This document shows positions 56,112 through 64,000 of a DNA stretch of 64,000 nt, piece after piece. The position numbers and the translations under genes are program-made. The notes beneath the pieces are model-generated. The model made no database searches, was not told where the DNA came from, and saw nothing but the letters and a program-made list of their open reading frames with translations. The DNA comes from Parelaphostrongylus tenuis. Lineage: Eukaryota > Nematoda > Chromadorea > Rhabditida > Metastrongylidae. The stretch covers positions 62,001-126,000 of the forward strand of contig JAHQIW010004469.1 of the NCBI GenBank assembly GCA_019055375.1. Direction: 5' to 3'. Position 1 is the first letter of the stretch; the number at the start of each line of letters is the position of its first letter.

Positions 56112-59100
56112 CTATGGTAGGTAGGATTTGAATGGAAATGTTGTTATGAGAGGAAGTGTACCCGTTCAAAATGGATCTATGGTGATGTAAATAGGTGAGA
56201 TCAACATACGCGACTAGATAAAACATGTGGTCCAGTAAGAATTAATAATTTTGGCCTGGACTGTCGGTAATCTGAGTGACGGCTTAGGGAGCCGATAAAC
56301 ACTTACACTATTACAAAATGATAAGGAAATGAAGGGCTCTGTGCTTAACGCAATGGACAGGGTATTCGAAATTCTCTCCAAAGCTTTGTATTATTATCCG
56401 CTAACATAAACTTTCGAGAATATGAAATTATTCTATGCGTATGAAGGTAGGAGAAAAAGCTTATGGCGTTTACCAATCAATAGAACGCTTTGCTTGTGTC
56501 CATTCGAATTAAATTCATAGATCGATTGAATGACTATTCTATGAAATTTTTGAACTTTTTTTTTGTTATGGACACTGACATCACCTGAACATAGAACTCT
56601 CTTAGTGTTCGACATAAGAAAACCGGTAATTTTATGGTTAAACGCTCCGAACTATTGCTGATGTGAATGTACCCTGGGAATTTAATGGACATAACGAAAC
56701 GCCGACGATTAATGGATGTGTCGTTTAGTGAAACTGCAAGACAAGGGTAGAACGAGTCACGAAAATCTATATCAAAGCAGTTTTAGAGAAATATATGTCA
56801 CAAAAATTTCAGCTGATTGTATCTATAATATTAAGTCCATGTGGTCACTACATCTGGTTTTTTTTTTCTTGTATGATTGAATCGAATCGCAAACCGGCTG
56901 GTGGTGAAAGTTTGTTCATTCGATAGTGACTGAAAAAAATTGATTCGATAGCAAAATACACAACATGATACGAGCGTCAGGTAATTTTGACCCAAAAATT
57001 GGTATTTTGATTTTGTTGTGGTTTTCGATTTGATCGCGACAGAACTTGATAGAATTATTAGTTTTTCTAATAAAATGTGTTTGAGTGAATCAAAAAAAAA
57101 CTTCTGTGGTGAGATCAACTAGATATGCAAGCTGCTTTATTGAGGTTATTATTTCTTCAGTTAAGAATTTTTCTAAATAATTTTATGACGTTTTTGTGTT
57201 TTCTGTTTCCTTTTTCGTCCACCATATCACAAGAGAGACGTGTACATATCATACTGCAAAAATGTCACTCACGTTGTTTTCTGTTAACAGCAAGACAAGA
57301 AGTGGAAGAGGAAAACGTGCATTATGGGAAAGATAAGCTATGTATGTATCAAAGTGCTATTTGATCTACAACGGAATTATGTCGGTTTGCGGGAAACTAA
57401 TTGTTAGGAAAAAAATCAATAAAGTTTATAGTTTCCTCGAAAATCCTTTTTGGGAGTGCTTTTGGCGCAGTATGCGCTTTTGGTCTATATGTGCTAGTAT
57501 TTTCTAGAACCTCTTATGATGATATTTCTGAGTGAATCACATATCATCTGTCATTCGTGTTATTTGCCTTATTAACGGCGAAATTTATGCCATACTTTTG
57601 ATGCTAAGCATACGGTAAAGGTTTTTTATCTGGTAGAAAGAGTGGTCGTTCTATGCCTGAGCACATAATGTGTATTATATTAGAAACGACTTAATGTTCA
57701 GTGTCTTGACTTTCTGCTGTTGTTCACGTCTTCTATGCTCGAATATTTGTAATATATTTGAGCCGAGTGACTGGCTTATGATATATCTTTTCCTGCATGG
57801 CGTAAACACTCAACAAAAGTGCAGCGGTTTTGGAGTGATCGGTGAGCTCGAGAATGAAGTGGACTGCGGCGGAAGGAAGATGTATCCTGCCAATTTCTAG
57901 TTTTTTCATGAGAAAATCGCACAAAGCCCTTGTTTTTTTTGGATATTCGAGAGGCTTTACTGGAATATTCAGGCTGAACAGCGAATTTTTCAAATTTTGG
58001 TGGTCCACGTTATTATTTTCATTCATCTCTCTATTGCTCACATTTATTACCAGGCGAAGGAGACAACACCATCGTAATGATATCGAATTTAAAAAGCCGA
58101 ACTAGTAGAAATCACAACTTTACAATTTTCTATCTGAAATCGCTCTACTTTTATATTGGTTTGTGAACCAAAATGTTCAAGACTTGCTGACCGCCCATTG
58201 TCGCGCGACTCCCGAAAATTAGTAATTTCTAGCGATTTTTGTTTTTAGGAATATAATTTGCATGTTCTTGATCCTTTTCCTTTACCGTAACGATTTGTGA
58301 CTCCAAATCGTTTATTCATTCTTTTTAGGAATACTATATGGAAATTGGCTAGTTTATGTGATTATATCAAGGCTTACTATAACCCTCGTTGAAGAAAAAG
58401 CACTGAAGAATGTTTGGTCATTCCCAGAACAATTCCATTTGAAAATTATGCACATTTTCGGCTACTACCTACTCGACGAGATTTTTTTCCTCAGAATTTG
58501 TTTATTGTGGATTCTTGATTCGAATTTCAATTCTGATAACTGCAGCATGAAGTTTTAAATTTGAATTCCGATCAATCATAAATACTTCCGCGAAATATTT
58601 GCCATTTTAGTCATTCATCTCGCAAGTGAAATGAAATTTGATCGCCGTGGGTGCAGTGTTTGCATGCATGAATGACAAGTGGCCCCCCTGCCTTTTATGA
58701 ATTGATTCATATTCAATGCATCGCGACTATATGTATTTATTTCAATGCGTAGTTACCATAGCGAAGAATTGGCGTCATGAATATGGTAAGTCTTCATATA
58801 ATTAAACTCTATCCATTCATTCGTTATGTTGCTTCATTTTTAATCTTTTTGCTATTATTTGCAAACTTCCCGAGGGTCTTGCGACTTGATGTCTATGATT
58901 TTTTTCCACCTTTATCTCAATTTCCATTCAGAAACCTCAATAACTATGCTTTATAACTAAGTGCTCTGAGCGACACGGTATTATGACGTAATCTTCTTTT
59001 TCCATCCACGTAGGCGTTCTTTCAAGAGTACATAAATTGGAGATTCAGCTGCTTTGCGAATCTAACGTGATCATTTTCTGCAAAAGAAGTCGAAAAAGTG

Positions 59101-60027
59101 CTAACTGAAGGATGCAATCATTCTCTCAGTCATCATTTGAAGTTTTGTGTGGAAAGATTGTTTTTTATCAGATTACAGTTAGATGACATCTTATTATAGT
59201 CACATACAACGACGTAAGAGAACTATTGTAATCATTCTCCTTACGATGACATTTCTGAGACTGCACGAATGCTAATTTGCGATTACTTTCTCTTCTTTCC
59301 GTTGTAAACTAAGCCACTACTGATTTTTAAGCGTAAATTGACGGTCATATATTGAGAAGTGTTGAGCTGTGCTTTTTTCTTGCTAAACTCTATAAGAACA
59401 TTACGATGATTCACTCCATTGTTTCTGCCAGTGGATCTGATTTGATCAGTTTTTGTTCTTTTGTTTTACTTATCCTCAAGATATTTTGGTTTAAAGCAGG
59501 ATTTCTTAGCGCATCATCGATACATCGATACAGACGTTGACCTTGGTATAAAGGAGGCAGTATTAGATGTTGGAGAGCATGGAACGTTTTCTTCCAAAAA
59601 TAGAGGACTTTGCTGAGCATCTTATAACAAGAATGTTCCTGAGTGCGTTTATTTTTGAAGAGAGTCCTCATTTCAATTCTTCAAATTGGCTTCTGTTAAT
59701 TGAACCGCGGAAAGATTCTACTATCTTTCAAGACGCCTTCTGCATTTTCGTTTTTGTAATCTCAGCCATTCCTTTCTTTATTTGATACCTTGATTTTTGT
59801 CCTGTTTTTCTTCTTCATTCCGTAATTATGAGCGCTTCTATGTTTATCCTTTCATTTCCTCTTCTGATTTTTTTCCACAGGTTGCCTCTTATATAGTTAT
59901 TATTGATTATACCTGAGCGAAAATATTCCCAGCTGTTCGATTTTCAACGGATTTTTTCATTCTTATCAGTAGAGTTGATAGATAGCCTTTCGAATAGTGA
60001 GTAGTTTTACTATCAAACGACTCGTTG

Positions 60028-60642
60028 TGTTCATTAGTTTCATTATCGTAACAAGTGTGTAAATCCCATCATGGTGGCCATTCATGATTCAAATTAATCT
60101 GTGAAGTGGCCTAGAAGCGAGCGAAGTAGGATGGAAATCCACCACTCACGTTTTCATTCGTACCATTTTAGTGGTTGTATCATGAGATGAGATGACAAGA
60201 GATTGTTATATCAAATCTTTCTACAGTGACCTGACGGCACATTGAAATTTACTTGCTCCATTTGTTTTTTGACTAGCATTCAAAGTATGAAGCAACAGTT
60301 AGCTTAGATGAGGTGGTAGCAAGCCAAAGAAGAAGGCGAATTTTGCCCAATTTTTCGCCATGATATCGTAGATGTTGTATTAAAAATCTCTTGAAAGTTT
60401 TCCAAGAGCTCAGTAACTTTATTGATCGACGTCAAGCTAGTTGAAAGTTGATTTTGACGACTGTGACACAAGTTATCAGTTGTTTCAGCTGGAGTCTCAT
60501 TAATGATCGAAAGTGTTGGGCAGACATCAATGAAGTCTTGGTCCATTCCTATCTATATGTTCATTAGTCTTATTATCGTGACAGGTGCATAAATCCCATC
60601 TGTGGTGGCCTTCCACGATCCAAATTAATCTGTGAAGTGGTT
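60028..60642 (+). repeat. ~85-bp direct repeats flanking a 445-bp segment
   Basis: 60028-60112 and 60558-60642 are close copies (tgttcattagtttcattatc / tgttcattagtcttattatc, then aaatcccatc, gtggcc, caaattaatctgtgaagtgg). The segment between contains a - strand open frame (60304-60546, 80 codons with NETPAETTDNL and INKVTELLENFQEIFNTTST) of protein-like composition but unknown family. The arrangement could be a small duplication or a non-autonomous element with direct terminal repeats. Confidence 0.5.
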
Positions 60643-61799
60643 GAACTTTTGGTGTCCTTAAACTGCTGAACGACACGAAGAGAGCATAACATATCTTCCA
60701 TGTGACTTTTTGTTTTCACTGCCCATAGCGATAAAATACCCATACTGAGATCATAGTAGTGTTTTGTGGAGATGGGGTAAAATCATGTCGAGACTTGTCT
60801 GCATCGTGCTTGATTTATCTGAGAGGCTCTGCACTGAGGGATTTGCTCAGTCGTTGTTTACGTAGGAAAATACTATACACACAGCTTCGCACATATACAT
60901 GTATATAGCTGTGTATTTACAAATGATCAATCCGACACGTCTGAAATAGGACGTCTGCCATTTCCATCTGCCACTCAGGAGAATTAGTTGTGGTCCACGT
61001 ATCCGTCGGTCCACCCGCTGAAGATTGATCATTACATCGTAGATTTTGACTAATCAGATTGAAATGACCCCATCGAGGTGACTCATGGCGGACCTCATTA
61101 GGTGATGAACTGCATAGTTTCTACACTGGGGCACGTTACCGTAGACTCACACGGCGTCGTTTTATTCTTCGTATAAGAAAGTGCATAATGACGAATTTGT
61201 TTTGGAAATTTCGTGAAACACATCCCAATAATCATTGGTGATTAATGTTTTTGGGACGGCAGCTGATCGATCTCACAGCGCAATGTACAAACGGCCGCGA
61301 TTTTTGTGTTTAATTAGGACTTTCTTTATGTTTTGAGAAAATTTTTGAGTTCTTCGTGTTAATTTGATACTCGATGATTTTCTCTATGTGGTCATATGCT
61401 TTCTGTGCCTCTAATTCTCATATAAGAAGAGAATATTTGGTGCGAAACATAATCTCTTTTCCGCTCACATTTTGTGAAAACCTTTCTGAAAACCAATCTA
61501 AGCACCACAAATGCGGAGATCTGAGCTGTCGAATTACTACCATTAGTCCAGCTATAAGCCATCCATGACCTAATCGGCAAGTAAAGCAAACTGATTGTGA
61601 TACATAATATTGTTTTCGCTGCTACAACGCAATAAGAAAAGCTTTTCAGAAGCTAAATGCATTAGTGAAGATTGCCGGAATTCAAACTGTCGAGTTTGTT
61701 CTAAAAGTTCATCGAAAAGTCTCTTACAAAATCGTGTGTCCAACTTGATACACGCCGTACTGAAAGCGTTAAACGGTCTGTGAAGATGCAACTTTTGCA

Positions 61800-61885
61800 C
61801 TGCCCATCATCATAATTTATTATGCGGATCCCAACAATAATCGATTCGTTTCCTCGCGTCCATCTTGTAAAGATCTTAGATTATT
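61800..61885 (-). repeat. dispersed repeat, copy 4 (reverse)
   Basis: The - strand reads gatggacgcgaggaaacgaatcgattattgttgggatccgc, matching the gtggatggacgtgaggaaacgaatcg and gatcc blocks of the 13.2 and 17.4-kb copies. Confidence 0.5.
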
Positions 61886-62029
61886 TCACTTATTGTTTCG
61901 GCTGCTTTTTGAGGGTTTCGTCTTTTTCATGAATTCAGTGGAATGCTTGTCAAACCGATTCCACATGTATTCTGGAAGGTAGCCGAATGGAGGCGTTTGG
62001 TGATTGATAGCAGTAGAGTGTTGAGATAA

Positions 62030-62110
62030 GGAATCGAACCGGCACATCGCCTATCATCTCGTTTTTTATGTAATACAGTGCATCACCAGCCAGTGTTTCA
62101 CACTATCGCA
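62030..62110 (-). repeat. tRNA-like remnant
   Basis: On the - strand there is a B-box-like ccggttcgattcc preceded by ggctggtgatgcactg, reminiscent of an A box. No cloverleaf can be completed. It is probably an old SINE head. Confidence 0.3.
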
Positions 62111-63180
62111 CAATAGATGATAACCCTAAAAATCCATTCTGCCGTGTTGAAGCTGATCAATGATTACTAAGTCAACACTAATTCAGTACTACGCTGTGGT
62201 TGGACGACACGTTATTATGGTGTGAACAAATATCTCACCTCATAGGAAACGTTTTTTGTTGTAATAAATTCCACGAAGAGCTATAAATCTTTTCGGATAG
62301 AGCGCACTTTTTTTGCGCGAGGCGTTTTTTCTGTCACTTTTTACATCGGTGTAGGCTCACTGGGGATTCGCCGTTCACATTTGCAGTTTTGTTGTTTTTG
62401 CTAAAAAATCCCCAGCTCATATTTATTACTGAAAACTCTTTTATAACGAATTCTTAATGACATATGATGTCAAATTTCCTTCAGAAATCAATTTTATTTG
62501 TGTTTTACCAGGTTGTAATCAGAAATGCGGAGACTACAAGTATTTTCTTGAGTGCTCATTTCGCTGATATGTGAATCGCTCAGTTCTGCTGCCGAAGACT
62601 CGTTATAAATGTTGAATTACAATTCGCTCTCACTTAACTAAATAACTGGTTTTCATTGATTGAGTCATTCATTTATGCGCATCAGTGAAGTCTCCTTTTG
62701 TATTATTATTGCATGCCAGAACTGCCCAGCAACCTCCACTCTTTCGAAGGGACTGAAAAACATCTTCGATTCGTTTATGACTTTTGAAAAGAATCATAAC
62801 CGTCGATTATGAGAGTATATGGCGATTGAGCAAGTTTTTTCCTCGAAGTTTCCTATCTGTTAATGGTGCAGTGCATTCGGGTAAAGATGTTGGACATGGC
62901 CGACTTTACTGCAGCAAATAGTACTCTCGGGTACCACTGCTAGTGGATTCATAGCAGGTCTGCTACTATTGCTCAATGTGTATTACAGCTGAAGCCGCTT
63001 GTCTTTGTTGATTCGGACGGAAACTTGACTCTCTATCGGCCACACTAACACAAGCTCCACTCGTTGACAATTCGACACTAAAAACGCTCGACGTTGACGT
63101 GAAACTCTTTCACTAACCAGCATAGTTATCTGGACATCCAAAAAGAAACGTACACTGACTGTGGATTGACCAGTTCTTGA

Positions 63181-63181
63181 A

Positions 63182-63215
<34 letters not shown>

Positions 63216-63216
63216 T
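63181..63216. repeat. TA microsatellite
   Basis: A near-pure TA run of about 35 bp. Confidence 0.97.
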
Positions 63217-63944
63217 TCGAAAACTGGGAATCAATTTAGTCTAAACAAAATTTGAAGGGTTTCTTCTCTCTACTGCTTTCGTGCCTGCATTAAATTTCTT
63301 CTCTTACGGATAAACTCCACTGTATATAATGCAATTATGTTATTTGCTTTTGTTTTGGTGATTAAAGTGCTGAAAGAAAGGAAAGTTTCGGTAACAACAG
63401 TAAATATTCCAGACATTTTTGTTGATAGAGAAGAGCTAATGTTACGTGTCTGACGTTGGGTTTTTCAACTGACGAGATCGTGTTTGATCACATAAATCTA
63501 TGCTTAGATTACATGCAGCTCCATATTTTCTCTTACCATATACATCTATGATAGCATAACGGACCTGAATGAAGACAACCAGAAGCATTTGAACATGACA
63601 AGGCTCAATTGAACAGCTGTCGTGTCTAGTGTACATTCACTTTTTGAGGCACTTATACGATGATCCGAATTGTCAACTATCTCGGACTACACGTAAAAGT
63701 TCTTCTCAAGTGCAAAAACTCATTTTAAATAGAAATCTCTACCGTTCACTAGGAAAAAGGCACATAGAGCGCAACTGTTGGCGAAATCTTGCACACACAT
63801 TTGGTTTTTGGTTCGTCCAGCACTTCTTGCTAACAGTCCGTCTTCGCCAACTGGGATAAAAATGACTTTGGAGATACAAATACTAATGCGACACGGAGAG
63901 GATCCCAAGTCATTCTGCTTGTTCATAAAAGTACCTCTACGATA

Positions 63945-64000
63945 GGAGAGTCGAGGTTATGGCGTACTCTTCAAAAGTTGATCAACGCCAAACGCTTCAA
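63945..64000 (+). repeat. SINE family 1, 3'-end remnant at window edge
   Basis: The run ttatggcgtactctt, then ttgatcaacgccaaacgctt resembles the family-1 3' end (catgggcgcatccctcagggattgatcaacgccgagagctt). It continues beyond the window. Confidence 0.4.

Larger units (their letters stand above)
53847..64000. other. presumed downstream intron; no firmly supported gene
   Basis: Ten kilobases with no exon that matches the remainder of a receptor guanylate cyclase. Two exon-like segments (54823-55010 +, 55954-56111 -), a dispersed-repeat copy, a direct-repeat pair and short repeats are listed separately. Other open frames (for example 57733-58041 -, 61570-61800 -) show no recognised domain. Confidence 0.45.

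Noticed and set aside
1..64000. CRISPR arrays, bacterial operons, rRNA genes
   Set aside because: Nothing resembling them; the repeats present are dispersed eukaryotic elements and microsatellites.

Overview
The window looks like an AT-rich, intron- and repeat-rich piece of a nematode genome, most likely a clade V strongylid of the hookworm type (Ancylostoma/Necator-like). The reasons are tiny exons of 50-96 nt split by long AT-rich introns, a receptor guanylate cyclase ectodomain of the nematode GCY type, an RTE-clade non-LTR retrotransposon of the kind abundant in hookworm genomes, mariner remnants, and very many short SINE-like and foldback repeats. No bacterial-style gene organisation is present, and most open frames are chance.

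The only host protein-coding sequence I can support with confidence is on the + strand and belongs to a receptor-type guanylate cyclase locus, most like gcy-28/natriuretic peptide receptors. It appears twice. Cluster 1 (20205-25739) is five small exons that join in phase and encode the N-terminal part of the ligand-binding (ANF-receptor) domain. Cluster 2 (52683-53580) is one larger, GC-rich exon with a signal peptide, an upstream TATA-like box and a strong splice donor. It encodes the same part of the domain plus about 130 further residues. The two are colinear but clearly diverged. I found no transmembrane, kinase-homology or cyclase exons for either. The simplest reading is one gene with alternative 5' exon sets (alternative ectodomains) feeding common 3' exons beyond 64 kb, but two adjacent genes cannot be excluded.

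Layout: 1-20.2 kb is intergenic or upstream sequence with a foldback mariner (3.9-4.4 kb), a foldback repeat (10.5 kb), a 500-bp CA microsatellite (11.2-11.75 kb), a 750-bp dispersed repeat (14.4 kb, sister copy at 21.3 kb) and SINEs. 20.2-25.7 kb is GCY cluster 1, its long first intron packed with repeats. 25.7-34 kb is a degenerate repeat field (~150-bp units with an inversion at 31.1 kb, mariner pieces, a SINE). 34-37.8 kb holds two RTE copies tail-to-tail, the larger nearly full length but broken by several frameshifts. 37.8-52.2 kb is mostly unannotatable AT-rich DNA with foldback tRNA-like repeats (42.5-43.1 kb), a broken RTE copy with a 750-bp insertion (44.4-45.7 kb) and a young SINE with a perfect 14-bp target duplication (51.5 kb). 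52.2-53.6 kb is GCY cluster 2, and 53.6-64 kb is probably its downstream intron, with two low-confidence exon-like segments.

Gene function, if the assignment is right: a single-pass membrane guanylate cyclase whose extracellular domain senses a ligand and whose cytoplasmic cyclase makes cGMP. Having two different ectodomain N-termini would let one enzyme be coupled to two inputs or promoters.
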